Both the position numbers and the translations under genes were made by a program. Of a stretch of DNA of 64,000 bases, positions 42,300 to 51,903 are shown piece by piece; within the stretch, counting starts at the first letter, position 1, and every line of letters begins with the position of its first letter. A model generated the notes under the pieces. That model saw nothing but the letters and a program-made list of their open reading frames with translations, ran no database searches and had not been told where the DNA came from. The DNA lies in assembly GCF_014199295.1 (NCBI RefSeq), contig NZ_JACIJH010000002.1:1-64000 (forward strand), given 5' to 3'. Source of the stretch: Sphingopyxis panaciterrulae. Its GTDB lineage: Bacteria > Pseudomonadota > Alphaproteobacteria > Sphingomonadales > Sphingomonadaceae.

Positions 42300-43441
42300 G
42301 CGACGATCTGACGCTGCACGCCCATCTGATCGGCCGCCAGGGTTCGCGCGCCGACCTCAACACGCCGGTGCTGGTGCTCGACCGGGACGCGCTCGACCGC
42401 AATATCGCGGCGATGGCGGCGCTTGCCGCCGCGCACGGCGTCGCGCTCCGCCCGCACGCCAAGACGCACAAGAGCGTCGATATCGCCCGCCGCCAGATCG
42501 CCGCCGGCGCCCGCGGCATCTGCTGCGCCAAGATCGGCGAGGCGGAGGTGATGGCGGACGGCGGCGTCGCGGGCATCCTCATCACCTCGCCGGTCGCCGC
42601 GCCGCGCGCGATCGAGCGTCTCGCCGCGCTCGCGGTGCGGACCGAGGGGCTGATGGCGGTGGTCGACCATCCGGCGGTCGCCGACCGCACCGCCGCCGCG
42701 CTCGCCGCCGCGGGTGCCACCCTCGACGTCGCCATCGACATCGACCCCGGCATCGCGCGCACCGGCGTCGCCTCGGCCGACAAGGCGGTCGAGTTGGCGC
42801 GGACCATCGCCGGCCTGCCGGCGCTGCGCTATCGCGGCGTCCAATATTATTGCGGGTCGCAACAGCATATCGAGGATTATGCCGAGCGCCGCGCCGCGAT
42901 CGTCGAGCGCACCCACTATCTGCAAAGCGTGATCGCCGCGCTGGCCGACGCCGGCTTCGCGCCCGATATCGTCACCGGATCGGGCACCGGCACCCACCGC
43001 ATCGACATGGACCTCGGCGTTTTCACCGAGTTGCAGGCGGGCAGCTATGTCTTCATGGACAAGCAGTATCTGGACTGCGACCTCACCGGCGACGGCAGCG
43101 TCCCGTTCGAGGTCGCGCTCGGCGTCGACGCGCGCGTCGTCAGCGCCAATCATGCGGGGCTGGCGACGATCGACGCCGGCTTCAAGTCGCTGTCGACCGA
43201 CGGCGGCGTCGCGGTCGTGCGGCGCGGCGCGCCCGAAAGCGCCTTCTTTGCCTTCATGGGCGACGAACATGCGGCGCTGATCGCGCCCGGCATCGGCGAC
43301 GCGCTCGCCCCCGGCGACCCGGTGACGCTGACCGTCCCGCACTGCGACCCGACGGTCAATCTCTACGACCATATCCATGTCGTCGACGGCGATACGCTGG
43401 TCGCGATCTGGCCGGTCGGCGCGCGCGGCCGCGCGCGGTGA
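42296..43441 (+). CDS. D-threonine aldolase/D-serine dehydratase-like PLP enzyme (DSD1 family)
   Basis: A 381-residue fold-type III PLP enzyme. The N-terminal alanine-racemase-like barrel has LNTPVLVLDRDALDRNIAAMAA and the Schiff-base Lys in LRPHAKTHKS (near residue 60). The C-terminal domain has VPHCDPTVNLYDHIHVVDGD, whose His and Cys/Asp bind a metal in D-threonine aldolase and D-serine dehydratase. Likely substrate is a beta-hydroxy D-amino acid. ATGA overlap with the oxidase upstream and GTGA overlap with the TetR gene downstream suggest one coregulated unit. Confidence 0.85.
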   Translation: MSDDLTLHAHLIGRQGSRADLNTPVLVLDRDALDRNIAAMAALAAAHGVALRPHAKTHKSVDIARRQIAAGARGICCAKIGEAEVMADGGVAGILITSPVAAPRAIERLAALAVRTEGLMAVVDHPAVADRTAAALAAAGATLDVAIDIDPGIARTGVASADKAVELARTIAGLPALRYRGVQYYCGSQQHIEDYAERRAAIVERTHYLQSVIAALADAGFAPDIVTGSGTGTHRIDMDLGVFTELQAGSYVFMDKQYLDCDLTGDGSVPFEVALGVDARVVSANHAGLATIDAGFKSLSTDGGVAVVRRGAPESAFFAFMGDEHAALIAPGIGDALAPGDPVTLTVPHCDPTVNLYDHIHVVDGDTLVAIWPVGARGRAR

Positions 43442-44100
43442 AGCCGCCGCCGAAGCAGGCGCGCGCCGCGGCGACCCGCGAACGCCTGCTCGACGTCGCG
43501 GGCGCCCTGCTCGCCGAAGTCGGCGTGGAGCGCATCTCGACCAACTTGATCGCGGCGCGCGCCGGGGTCAGCCCGCCCGCGCTCTACCGCTATTTCGCCG
43601 ACAAATATGCGGTGCTCGCGGCGCTGGGCGCGCGGCTGATGGTGCGGCAGAATGCGGTGCTCGACGCCTGGATCGCGGCGCGCGCGCCGGGCGGGATCGC
43701 GGCGATGGCCGATCATATCGGCGACCTGCTCGCCGATACCGCCGCGGTCACCCGGTCCGAACCCGGCGCGGTGTGGATATTGCGCGCGCTCCACGCCAGC
43801 CCGGCGCTCGTCCCGGTGCGGCTCGAATCGCACCGCGCGGTGACCGACCGCCTCGCCGCCGCCTGCGCGCCGCACCTGCCCGGCGTCGACCCCGCCTGGC
43901 TCTGGCGCCGCCTCCGCATCGCGGTCGAGCTCGGCTTCGCCGCCGACGAGATGCTCTATGAAGAGGATCGCCTCGCCCCCGACGCGGCGCTCGCCGACGT
44001 CGCCGCGATGCTGCGCGTCGCGATGCGCGACCTGGCGGCAGGGTCCGATGCCCATCCGCACCATCGGCAGCACGCCGTCCTCCCCGGCGGCAAAGGATAA
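43438..44100 (+). CDS. TetR-family regulator
   Basis: A 220-residue repressor with helix-turn-helix ISTNLIAARAGVSPPALYRYFADKYAVLAALGARL (about 35-69) and a ligand domain ending in an unstructured His/Pro-rich tail. GTG start at 43438 overlaps the stop of the DSD1-like gene. As last gene of the oxidase-aldolase operon it may be an autoregulator; no clear palindromic operator is seen upstream of the operon, and the natural upstream region is split by the arr insertion. Confidence 0.85.
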   Translation: MKPPPKQARAAATRERLLDVAGALLAEVGVERISTNLIAARAGVSPPALYRYFADKYAVLAALGARLMVRQNAVLDAWIAARAPGGIAAMADHIGDLLADTAAVTRSEPGAVWILRALHASPALVPVRLESHRAVTDRLAAACAPHLPGVDPAWLWRRLRIAVELGFAADEMLYEEDRLAPDAALADVAAMLRVAMRDLAAGSDAHPHHRQHAVLPGGKG

Positions 44101-44280
44101 AAAGTGTTTAAAAACAATGTAATAAACATAAAATAAGCGCCTGTCCGCGCGCCCCGATCCTTCATGATACCGGTCACGTTGCGCGGCACTTTCGCCAACA
44201 TCCGGTCAATTGCGCCGCGGAACCGCCCCACCGCAACCCCGCTTCCCTTCAAGCGAAACAGGCTTTAGGAGGCGAGCTCT

Positions 44281-46794
44281 ATGGTCGCCGACACCTCTTC
44301 CCATTTCCGCTACCGCCTGCGCCGCGACGGCAATGCCGTCGCCGGCTGGTTTCGCGGCATGTGGACGCGCCGCTGGTTCCGCTGGCTTTCCTATGCCGCC
44401 ATCGCGGGCCTGCTCGGGCTCGCGCTGATCTGGGTGATCTTCGCGCGCGACCTGCCCTCGGTCGACCAGCTTCGCGACTATGAACCGCCGCTGCCGACCA
44501 TGGTGCGCGACGGAGAGGGCAAGCCGGTCCACAGCTATGCCCGCGAACGCCGCGTCCAGCTCGACTACAGCGAATATCCGCCCCTCCTCGTGCGCGCCTT
44601 TCTCGCGGCAGAGGACCGCACCTTCTTTCAGCACGGCGGTATCGACTATCCCGGCATCGTGACCGCGATCATCACCAATCTGAAGAATGACGGCCGTCCG
44701 ATCGGCGCCTCGACGATCACCCAGCAGGTGGCGAAGAATCTGCTCCTCACCAACGAGGTCAGCTATACCCGCAAGATCCGCGAGGCGATCCTCGCCACGC
44801 GGATCGAGGCGGCGCTGAGCAAGGAGCAGATCCTCGAACTCTATCTCAACGAAATCCCGCTCGGCCGGCGCAGCTTCGGGGTTCAGGCGGCGAGCCGCGC
44901 CTATTTCGACAAGGATGTCGACCAGCTCGCGCTCCACGAAATGGCCTTCCTCGCCATCCTGCCCAAGGCGCCCGAAACCTATGGCCGCGCCAAGAATGCG
45001 GAGAAGGCGCTCGCACGGCGCAATTTCGTGCTGAACGAAATGCATCGCAACGGCTGGATCACCGCCGCGCAGCGCGACGCCGCGCAGGCGCAGCCGCTCG
45101 GCCTGACCAACGCCGGCTATCGCGCGGTGGCGCAGGTCGGCGGCTATTATATGGAAGAGGTGCGGCGCAAGCTGATCGAGCAGTTCGGCGAGACCGCCGA
45201 GGACGGGCCGCACAGCGTCTATGCGGGCGGCCTGTGGGTGCGCACCGCCTATGACGACCGGATGCAGCAGGCGATGGCAAAGGCGCTGCGCGCCGGCTTC
45301 ATCCGCTACGACGCCGGCAAGGGCTGGTCGGGGCCGATCGCGACGATCGAGGCCGACGACAAATGGCAAAGCCGCCTCGCGTCGAGCTTCATGGGCATCG
45401 ATTACGAGGATTGGCGCGTCGCCGCCGTGCTGTCGAAGTCGGGCAGCGAAGCGCGCATCGGCTTCGCCGACGGCGACACGGGACGCCTGCCCGCGAGCGC
45501 CGCGCAGATGGCCTATCGCAAGCGCGGGACGAGCGCCTTCGTCGCGATGAAGCCCGGCGACCTGATCGCGGTCAAGCCCAGCGGCAACGGCGTTTACGCG
45601 CTGCGCAACATTCCCGAAGTGTCGGGCGGCATGGTCGTCGAAAGCCCGCATTCGGGCCGCATCTATGCGATGCAGGGCGGCTTCGACGTCCGCCTGTCGT
45701 CGTTCAACCGCGCGACCCAGGCCGAACGCCAGCCGGGCTCGACGATCAAGCCCTTCGTCTATGCGACCGCGCTCGACAATGGCATGACGCCCGCGACGCT
45801 CGTCGTCGATGGGCCGTTCTGCGTCTATCAGGGCGCCAATCTGGGCAATAAATGCTTCCGCAACTTCGGCGGCGCGGGCGGCGCGGGCGAGCATACGATC
45901 CGCTGGGGCCTCGAACAGTCGCGCAACCTGATGACGGTCCGCACCGCCAGCCAGGTCGGCATGGAACCGATCGTCGAAACCATCAAGCGGATGGGCATCG
46001 GCACCCACGAACCCTATCTTTCGACCGCGCTCGGCGCCGGCACGACGACGGTCGAAAAAATGGTCAACGCCTTTTCGATGCTCGCCAGTCATGGTCGCGC
46101 GCTGACCCCGCATCTGATCGACTATGTCCAGGATCGCCGCGGCCAGGTGATCTTTCCGAAGAACTGGCGCCCGTGCGAGGGCTGCAACAAGCCCGACTGG
46201 GACGGCCGGCCGATGCCGCGCTTCGCTCCCTCGGGCAAACAGCTCATGGACCCGCTGACCGCCTATCAGGTCGTCCACATGCTCGAAGGCGTCGTCCAGC
46301 GCGGCACCGCGCAGCGGCTGCGCGACCTCGGCGTGCCGATGTTCGGCAAGACAGGGACGACGACGGGACCGAAGGACGTGTGGTTCATCGGCGGCACCGC
46401 CGACGTCGTCGCGGGCCTTTATCTCGGCTTCGACCAGCCGCGCAACATGGGCGGCTATGCGCAGGGCGGCAGTCTCGCCGCGCCGATCTACAAGCAATTC
46501 TTCCTCGATGCGCTTGCCGACCGCCAGCCGGTGCCCTTCACCGCGCCGAAGAATATCCGCATGGTCCGCATCGATCGTCGCACCGGCCGCCGCGTCTATG
46601 GAAGCTGGCCGGGCAGCGATCCGAAGGCGGCGATCATCTGGGAAGCCTTCAAGCCCGAAAGCGAGCCGAAACGCACGATTCGCGAGGAAGAGATCAAGCC
46701 GTCGAAACCCGCGGAACAGCCCGACGCACCCGTCGAGCAGAGCGGGCGGCGCAGCGACGCCGACTTCCTCGACGACCGCGGCGGCATCATCTGA
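44281..46794 (+). CDS. mrcA: Penicillin-binding protein 1A (bifunctional)
   Basis: Polymerises lipid II and cross-links peptidoglycan. 837 residues: cytoplasmic tail, one transmembrane helix (about 37-54), GT51 glycosyltransferase domain with catalytic E111 (AAEDRTFFQHGGID) and STITQQVAKNLLL, an OB-like insert (about 315-440), and the transpeptidase domain with S487-T-I-K490 (QPGSTIKPF), SRN in LEQSRNLMT and KTGTT in MFGKTGTTTGPKD. An acidic/Pro-rich tail follows. AGGAGG lies upstream of the ATG. The 180-base gap before it has an AT-rich patch at 44100-44135 suited to a promoter. Confidence 0.95.
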   Translation: MVADTSSHFRYRLRRDGNAVAGWFRGMWTRRWFRWLSYAAIAGLLGLALIWVIFARDLPSVDQLRDYEPPLPTMVRDGEGKPVHSYARERRVQLDYSEYPPLLVRAFLAAEDRTFFQHGGIDYPGIVTAIITNLKNDGRPIGASTITQQVAKNLLLTNEVSYTRKIREAILATRIEAALSKEQILELYLNEIPLGRRSFGVQAASRAYFDKDVDQLALHEMAFLAILPKAPETYGRAKNAEKALARRNFVLNEMHRNGWITAAQRDAAQAQPLGLTNAGYRAVAQVGGYYMEEVRRKLIEQFGETAEDGPHSVYAGGLWVRTAYDDRMQQAMAKALRAGFIRYDAGKGWSGPIATIEADDKWQSRLASSFMGIDYEDWRVAAVLSKSGSEARIGFADGDTGRLPASAAQMAYRKRGTSAFVAMKPGDLIAVKPSGNGVYALRNIPEVSGGMVVESPHSGRIYAMQGGFDVRLSSFNRATQAERQPGSTIKPFVYATALDNGMTPATLVVDGPFCVYQGANLGNKCFRNFGGAGGAGEHTIRWGLEQSRNLMTVRTASQVGMEPIVETIKRMGIGTHEPYLSTALGAGTTTVEKMVNAFSMLASHGRALTPHLIDYVQDRRGQVIFPKNWRPCEGCNKPDWDGRPMPRFAPSGKQLMDPLTAYQVVHMLEGVVQRGTAQRLRDLGVPMFGKTGTTTGPKDVWFIGGTADVVAGLYLGFDQPRNMGGYAQGGSLAAPIYKQFFLDALADRQPVPFTAPKNIRMVRIDRRTGRRVYGSWPGSDPKAAIIWEAFKPESEPKRTIREEEIKPSKPAEQPDAPVEQSGRRSDADFLDDRGGII

Positions 46795-46877
46795 CGGGCC
46801 AGGCGGTGGGCGCGCGGGGCTTTTCCTCTGCCGCGCCAACCTCTAAGGCCGGACCCACTTGATTCAGGAGCAAGGAC

Positions 46878-48005
46878 ATGCGCGCCGAAGCGCAGGACCA
46901 TATCGACACGATCAATGCCGCCCTCGCGCTTGTACGCCGCTTTCTCGACTGGGACCGCGCGCTGCGCCGGCTCGACGAGCTCAATGCGAAGGTCGAGGAC
47001 CCGACGCTGTGGGACAATCCCAAGGCGGCGCAGGAGGTGATGCGCGAGCGTCGCCGCCTCGACGAGGCGGTGACCGCGACGCGCGCGATCGAGAAAGAGC
47101 GCGACGACACCGCCGAACTGATCGAGCTGGCCGAGATGGAGGGCGACGAAGCGCTCGTCGACGACGCGGTCGCCAGCCTCGCGGTGCTCGCCGCGCGGGC
47201 CGAGGAAGACAAGGTCCGGGCGCTCCTCGCGGGCGAGGCCGACGCTAACGACTGCTATATCGAGGTGCATGCCGGCGCCGGCGGCACAGAGAGCCAGGAC
47301 TGGGCCGAAATGCTCCAGCGCATGTACATGCGCTGGGCCGAACAGCGCGGGATGAAGGTCGAACTCGTCGAATATCAGGCGGGCGAGCAGGCGGGCATCA
47401 AGTCGGCGACGATGCTGGTCAAGGGCGAGAACGCCTATGGCTACGCCAAGACCGAAAGCGGGGTCCACCGCCTCGTCCGCATCTCGCCCTACGACAGCTC
47501 GGCGCGGCGCCACACCAGCTTCTCGTCGGTGTGGGTCTATCCGGTGATCGACGACGATATCCAGATCGACATCAACGAGGGCGACCTCAAGATCGACACC
47601 TATCGCGCCTCGGGCGCGGGCGGGCAGCACGTCAACACGACCGATTCGGCGGTGCGCATCACCCACATGCCGACCGGCATCGTCGTCGCCAGCCAGAACG
47701 ACCGTTCGCAGCACAAGAACCGCGCGACCGCGATGGGGATGCTCAAGGCGCGGCTCTACGAAGCCGAACTGCAGAAGCGCGAGGCGGAGGCGTCGGGCGA
47801 ATATCAGGCGAAGACCGAGATCGGCTGGGGCCACCAGATCCGTTCCTATGTCCTCCAGCCCTATCAGCTCGTGAAGGATCTGCGCACCGGCGTCACCTCG
47901 ACCGCACCCGGCGACGTCCTCGACGGCGCGCTCGACCCCTTCATGGCGGCGGCGCTGTCGCAGAAGGTGACCGGCGAAAAGGTCGAGGTGGAGGACATCG
48001 ACTGA
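46878..48005 (+). CDS. prfB: Peptide chain release factor 2
   Basis: Terminates translation at UGA and UAA. The 375-residue frame is continuous from the ATG: there is no in-frame stop or CUUUGA slippery site near codon 25, so the programmed +1 frameshift known in E. coli prfB is absent. The GGQ peptide-release loop is ASGAGGQHVNTTDSAVRITH, and the codon-recognition tripeptide region reads SPYDSSARRHTSF, where E. coli has SPF. SPY is common in alphaproteobacteria. Followed by a methyltransferase gene overlapping by one base. Confidence 0.95.
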   Translation: MRAEAQDHIDTINAALALVRRFLDWDRALRRLDELNAKVEDPTLWDNPKAAQEVMRERRRLDEAVTATRAIEKERDDTAELIELAEMEGDEALVDDAVASLAVLAARAEEDKVRALLAGEADANDCYIEVHAGAGGTESQDWAEMLQRMYMRWAEQRGMKVELVEYQAGEQAGIKSATMLVKGENAYGYAKTESGVHRLVRISPYDSSARRHTSFSSVWVYPVIDDDIQIDINEGDLKIDTYRASGAGGQHVNTTDSAVRITHMPTGIVVASQNDRSQHKNRATAMGMLKARLYEAELQKREAEASGEYQAKTEIGWGHQIRSYVLQPYQLVKDLRTGVTSTAPGDVLDGALDPFMAAALSQKVTGEKVEVEDID

Positions 48006-48724
48006 TGCTTCGCGCGTCGATCGCCGCCCTGGCGCTGCTGCCCCTGCTCGGCGGCTGTGACGCACCCTGGAGCGACGCCGGCGATCGGGCCGAAACCGCG
48101 CGCGAATTTCCCGCCGCCGACCGGCCGGTCGCCCCGATCGTCTCGACCAAATGGTCGACCGAGGAAGCCCGTGACCGCGTCAACGAGGCCGACGACGTCA
48201 TGAACTCCGCCGACGTTCGCGCGGGCATGACCGTCGCCGACATCGGCGCCGGCGACGGCTATTACACCGTTCGCCTCGCCGCCCGCGTCGGCGCGGGCGG
48301 GCGTGTTCTTGCACAGGACATCCAGCCCGAGGTGATCGAGCGCCTCGCCGACCGCATCGCGCGCGAACGGCTCGACAATGTCTCGCTGAAACTGGGGGCG
48401 GTCGACGATCCGCGGCTCCCCGAAAACAGCTTCGACCGCGTCTTCATGGTCCATATGTATCACGAGATCGGCGAGCCCTACGCCTTTCTGTGGCGGTTGC
48501 GCCCGGCGCTGCGCCGGGACGGGCAGGTCATCGTCGTCGACGGCGACCGCCCGATCGCGCAGCATGGCACGCCCTTTCGCCTGCTCGTCTGCGAATTTCA
48601 GGCGGTGGGTTATAAATTGCTGTCTTACGACGACAAGCAGACCGCGGGCGGCTATCTCGCGCGCTTCGTTCCCGCGGGCAGGCGCCCGCAGCCGGCCGAT
48701 ATCAGGGTCTGCCGGAATCCCTAA
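48005..48724 (+). CDS. Class I SAM methyltransferase with lipoprotein signal
   Basis: A 239-residue protein with a short lipoprotein signal ending in LGGC (Cys about 16) and a Rossmann-type methyltransferase domain: MTVADIGAGDGYYTVRLAARVGAGGRVLAQDIQPE (motif I), LKLGAVDDPRLPENSFDRVFMVHMYHEI and AFLWRLRPALRRDGQVIVVD. The signal is unexpected because SAM is cytoplasmic; similar exported-looking methyltransferases occur in other proteobacteria and their role is unclear. Starts at the prfB stop (TGATG). Confidence 0.8.
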   Translation: MLRASIAALALLPLLGGCDAPWSDAGDRAETAREFPAADRPVAPIVSTKWSTEEARDRVNEADDVMNSADVRAGMTVADIGAGDGYYTVRLAARVGAGGRVLAQDIQPEVIERLADRIARERLDNVSLKLGAVDDPRLPENSFDRVFMVHMYHEIGEPYAFLWRLRPALRRDGQVIVVDGDRPIAQHGTPFRLLVCEFQAVGYKLLSYDDKQTAGGYLARFVPAGRRPQPADIRVCRNP

Positions 48725-49086
48725 TAGACGAGCAACCGGTCGTCGGGACCGATATCGGCGAACAGTCCGACCAGACCGCCCGCCCGCGCCTGCGGCGCCA
48801 TCGCATCGGCGGTGAGGCCGGTGAGCGCCAGCCCCGACTGGCAGGCGATCAGTTCGACATCCATCGCGGCCGCTTCCTCGATCATCTGCGCCAGGTCGGG
48901 CAGACCGGCGCCGCGCCGCGCCGCGTCGCCCGCGAAGCCGATCGGCAGGCGCAGCAGCGCGGCCGCCTCGCCTTGCAGGAACAGCCGCGCCCCGTGTCCG
49001 AGCGCCGCCGCCGCCATCGCCGCCTCGATCGCGGCATAGAGGCGCGCGCCGTCGGCCGCCGCGACGATGATCGTCAGCCGCCGCAA
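48721..49086 (-). CDS. DsrE-family protein
   Basis: A small 121-residue protein (TTG start with GGAG seven bases upstream; GTG at 49095 is an alternative). TIIVAAADGARLYAAIEAAMAAAALGHGARLFLQGEAAALL and the conserved Cys in VELIACQSGLALTGL match DsrE/DsrF-like proteins, which carry sulfur as a Cys persulfide or act as peroxiredoxin-like partners. It overlaps the end of the MoeB/ThiF gene, which itself activates sulfur carriers, so a role in sulfur transfer is plausible. It converges on the methyltransferase gene with a 4-base overlap. Confidence 0.7.
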   Translation of the reverse strand: MRRLTIIVAAADGARLYAAIEAAMAAAALGHGARLFLQGEAAALLRLPIGFAGDAARRGAGLPDLAQMIEEAAAMDVELIACQSGLALTGLTADAMAPQARAGGLVGLFADIGPDDRLLVY

Positions 49087-49823
49087 ACGGGGCACTCCGG
49101 GTCCGCCGGCACGCCGACCTCGCGCCAGCGCCGGTCGAGCATGTCGATGATCGCGAGCCGGCCCGCGAGCGAGCGGCCCCACCCGGTCAGCGCGCGCACC
49201 GCTTCCAGCGCCGCCATCGTTCCGACCATTCCGGCGAGCGCGCCCATCACCCCCGTCTCGGCGCAATTCATCCCTTCGCGCGCCGGATCGTCGCCGACCA
49301 GGCAGGCATAGCAGGGGCTGTCCGCGCGCCAGCCCTCGTAGAGCGCGACCTGCCCCTCGAACGCCCCGATTGCGGCGCTGAGCAGCGGGATGCGGAGCGC
49401 GACCGCCGCGCGGTTGACCGCCAGCCGGGACGCGAAATTGTCGCAGCCGTCAAGGATCAGGCTCGCGCCGGCCAGCAAGGATTCGGCATTGTCCGCATCG
49501 AGATGCGCGATCGTCGGCGCCGTCGCGACATGCGGGTTGATCCGCTGTGCCGCCTTTGCCGCGACCTCTGCCTTTGATGCACCGATATCGGCGTCGGTAA
49601 ATAGCGGCTGGCGGTGCAGATTGCTGATTTCGACCCGGTCGTCGTCGACGATCGTCAGCGTGCCGACGCCCACCGCGGCGAGATAGGTGATCGCCGGACA
49701 GCCGATGCCGCCCGCGCCGATGATCGCGACATGGCTCGCCTTCAGCTTCGCCTGCCCCGCGCCGCCGAACTGCGGCAGCACGATCTGGCGGGCATAGCGG
49801 TCGAGTTCGGCGCCGGAGAGCAA
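49074..49823 (-). CDS. moeB: MoeB/ThiF/HesA adenylyltransferase
   Basis: Adenylates the C-terminal glycine of small sulfur-carrier proteins such as MoaD or ThiS. The 249-residue protein begins RYARQIVLPQFGGAGQAKLKASHVAIIGAGGIGCPA with the nucleotide loop, has VDDDRVEISNLHRQPLF, NPHV, DGCDNFASRLAVNRA, and structural zinc Cys pairs in CYACL and CPVC. The ATG at 49823 lies one base past the dut stop, so the genes are coupled. The acceptor could be MoaD or ThiS; neither gene is in the window. Confidence 0.88.
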   Translation of the reverse strand: MLSGAELDRYARQIVLPQFGGAGQAKLKASHVAIIGAGGIGCPAITYLAAVGVGTLTIVDDDRVEISNLHRQPLFTDADIGASKAEVAAKAAQRINPHVATAPTIAHLDADNAESLLAGASLILDGCDNFASRLAVNRAAVALRIPLLSAAIGAFEGQVALYEGWRADSPCYACLVGDDPAREGMNCAETGVMGALAGMVGTMAALEAVRALTGWGRSLAGRLAIIDMLDRRWREVGVPADPECPVCGG

Positions 49824-49824
49824 G

Positions 49825-50376
49825 CTAGTCGCCTGGCCGGCGCATCTTCATCGCCGCGAGCGAGCCGACCCCGACGGGCGCGGCGCCGTCCGTGTCGTCG
49901 CTTGCGCTCGCCACGCCGGTCGACCCGAAGCCGCCCGCGCCGCGCGCGGTTGCGTCGAGCGTCTCGACCTCGGCGAATGCCGCGCGCTGCACCGCGGCGG
50001 GGACCAGTTGCGCGATGCGGTCGCCGCGCCGAATCTCGAAATTATCGTCGCCCAGGTTGGCGAGGATCACCTTCACCTCGCCGCGATAGTCGCTGTCGAT
50101 CGTTCCCGGCGTGTTGAGGCAGGTCACGCCATGCTTGAGCGCGAGGCCCGAACGCGGGCGCACCTGTACCTCATAACCGGGCGGGATCGCCATCGCGAAG
50201 CCGGTTGCGACCGCGTGCCGCGCGCCGGGGCGCAGCGTCAGCGATTCGGCCGCGACGACGTCCATCCCCGCCGCGCCATCCGACGCATAGGCGGGCAGCG
50301 GCAGCCCGCCGCCGTTGGGCAGGCGCTGGATCGCGATCTCAATCGCGGGCGGGGGGCAGGCGGGCGTCGAGTTCAT
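49825..50376 (-). CDS. dut: dUTP diphosphatase
   Basis: Hydrolyses dUTP to dUMP, keeping uracil out of DNA. The protein (183 residues) has the five trimeric dUTPase motifs: [60 protein letters not shown] and the C-terminal arm [11 protein letters not shown] tail of about 30 residues after motif 5 is longer than usual. ATG 50376 lies inside the end of coaBC (38-base overlap), a gene order common in alphaproteobacteria. Confidence 0.94.
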   Translation of the reverse strand: MNSTPACPPPAIEIAIQRLPNGGGLPLPAYASDGAAGMDVVAAESLTLRPGARHAVATGFAMAIPPGYEVQVRPRSGLALKHGVTCLNTPGTIDSDYRGEVKVILANLGDDNFEIRRGDRIAQLVPAAVQRAAFAEVETLDATARGAGGFGSTGVASASDDTDGAAPVGVGSLAAMKMRRPGD

Positions 50377-51601
50377 CGGCGATCTTTTCCATCAATTTGC
50401 GGGCGACCGCCTGTTTGGGCAGCCGGTCCCAACTGTCCACCCCGTCCTGGCTGACGATATGAACGCGGTTGGTTTCGCCGCCCATCGGGTCGGCGGAGAC
50501 ATCGTTGGCGACGATCCAGTCGCACCCTTTCTTCGCGAGCTTCGCCCGCGCATGGTCGATTACGTCGTTGGTCTCGGCAGCGAAGCCGATCAGCAGCGCT
50601 GGACGCTGCGCGCTTTTCGCCAGTCCCGCAAGAATGTCGGGATTCTCGGCGAGCGCGAGCGGCGGCACCTGCCCGCTGCCGTCCTTCTTGATCTTCTGCG
50701 CATGGGTATCGGCGGCGCGCCAGTCGGCGACCGCGGCGACCATGATCGCCGCGTCGGAGGGCAGGCCCGCCGCGACTTCGTCTGCCATTTCGCGCGCGGT
50801 CTCGACATCGACGCGCGTCACACCGGGCGGCGTGGGCAGCGGCACCGGTCCCGCGACCAGCAACACCTCGGCGCCGGCTTCGGCGGCGGCGGCGGCGATC
50901 GCGAAGCCCTGCTTTCCGCTCGACCGGTTGGCGATATAGCGCACCGGATCGATCGGCTCGTGCGTCGGCCCGGCCGTGACAAGGATGCGGCGACCGTAGA
51001 GCGGGCGGTGCCGAGAGGGCGCGAAATCGGGCTGGCCGGTCAGCGGAACAGAGGCGGGGGCGTGAGCCAGCGCCTCGTCGATCGCCTGCTTGATCGCCTC
51101 GGGCTCGGGCAGCCGGCCGGGGCCATATTCGCCGCACGCCATCTCGCCCTCGTCGGGTGCCATCACCGTCACCCCGTCGCCGCGCAGCGTCGCGATGTTA
51201 CGCTGCGTTGCGGCGTGCAGCCACATCCGCACGTTCATCGCGGGCGCCGCGAGCACCGGCTTGTCGGTGGCCAGCAGCAGCGTCGTGGCAAGGTCGTCGG
51301 CTTGTCCCGTCGCCATCTTCGCGAGCAGGTCGGCGGTCGCCGGCGCGACGACGACCAGATCGGCCTCGCGCGAGAGCTGGATATGCCCCATCTCGACCTC
51401 GTCCTTGAGGTCGAAGAGGCTGGTGTAGACCTTGTTCTCGCTCAAGGCCGCAAGCGTCAGCGGCGTCACGAACTGCTCGCCCGCGCGCGTCAGCACGCAG
51501 CGCACGGTCATGCCCGCCTTGCGGAGCAGCCGGACGAGCTCGATGCTCTTGTAAGCGGCGATGCCGCCGCCGATGATGAGCAGGATGCGTTTCGTTGGCA
51601 T
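50339..51601 (-). CDS. coaBC: Phosphopantothenoylcysteine decarboxylase / phosphopantothenate--cysteine ligase
   Basis: Bifunctional enzyme of coenzyme A synthesis. 420 residues: the N-terminal flavin-dependent decarboxylase CoaC ([34 protein letters not shown] with the key Asn, [13 protein letters not shown]) and the C-terminal CTP-dependent ligase CoaB ([42 protein letters not shown]). It starts five bases after the ccdB stop, so its ribosome-binding site lies within the end of the toxin gene. Confidence 0.95.
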   Translation of the reverse strand: MPTKRILLIIGGGIAAYKSIELVRLLRKAGMTVRCVLTRAGEQFVTPLTLAALSENKVYTSLFDLKDEVEMGHIQLSREADLVVVAPATADLLAKMATGQADDLATTLLLATDKPVLAAPAMNVRMWLHAATQRNIATLRGDGVTVMAPDEGEMACGEYGPGRLPEPEAIKQAIDEALAHAPASVPLTGQPDFAPSRHRPLYGRRILVTAGPTHEPIDPVRYIANRSSGKQGFAIAAAAAEAGAEVLLVAGPVPLPTPPGVTRVDVETAREMADEVAAGLPSDAAIMVAAVADWRAADTHAQKIKKDGSGQVPPLALAENPDILAGLAKSAQRPALLIGFAAETNDVIDHARAKLAKKGCDWIVANDVSADPMGGETNRVHIVSQDGVDSWDRLPKQAVARKLMEKIADELDARLPPARD

Positions 51602-51606
51602 GGAAT

Positions 51607-51903
51607 TCAGTATCCCGTCAGAAGAACATCTAGGGCGCCGACGATCGTGAAATGCTCATCCTCCAGATTGGCCACCGGCCGCTGAAGCCGTTCGCGCGGG
51701 ATAGCAAAGATCAACTGCGTCGCCATGACCAGCGTCTCCTCATTGACGGTGAGAACCGGATTGAGTCGGGGAACCGGGTCGAAGCCCGCGGCTGGCATAA
51801 GGGGGACGACGACGCGCGTGACGAGGTCGTCGAGCAGGTCGCTTTGGCAATCGAGCAGGAAACCCAGGCCACGCGATCCTGGATAGACGTCGTATCGCGC
51901 CAT
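51607..51903 (-). CDS. ccdB: CcdB-family toxin
   Basis: A 98-residue protein of the CcdB fold, which in the F plasmid traps DNA gyrase. MARYDVYPGSRGLGFLLDCQSDLLDDLVTRVVVPL corresponds to the start of CcdB, with LNPVLTVNEETLVMATQLIFAIPR in the middle. The C-terminus reads LLTGY, without the Trp-Gly-Ile end that F CcdB needs to poison gyrase. The start overlaps the antitoxin stop by one base (TGATG). It lies inside the ubiEB-coaBC-dut gene string. Confidence 0.88.
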   Translation of the reverse strand: MARYDVYPGSRGLGFLLDCQSDLLDDLVTRVVVPLMPAAGFDPVPRLNPVLTVNEETLVMATQLIFAIPRERLQRPVANLEDEHFTIVGALDVLLTGY

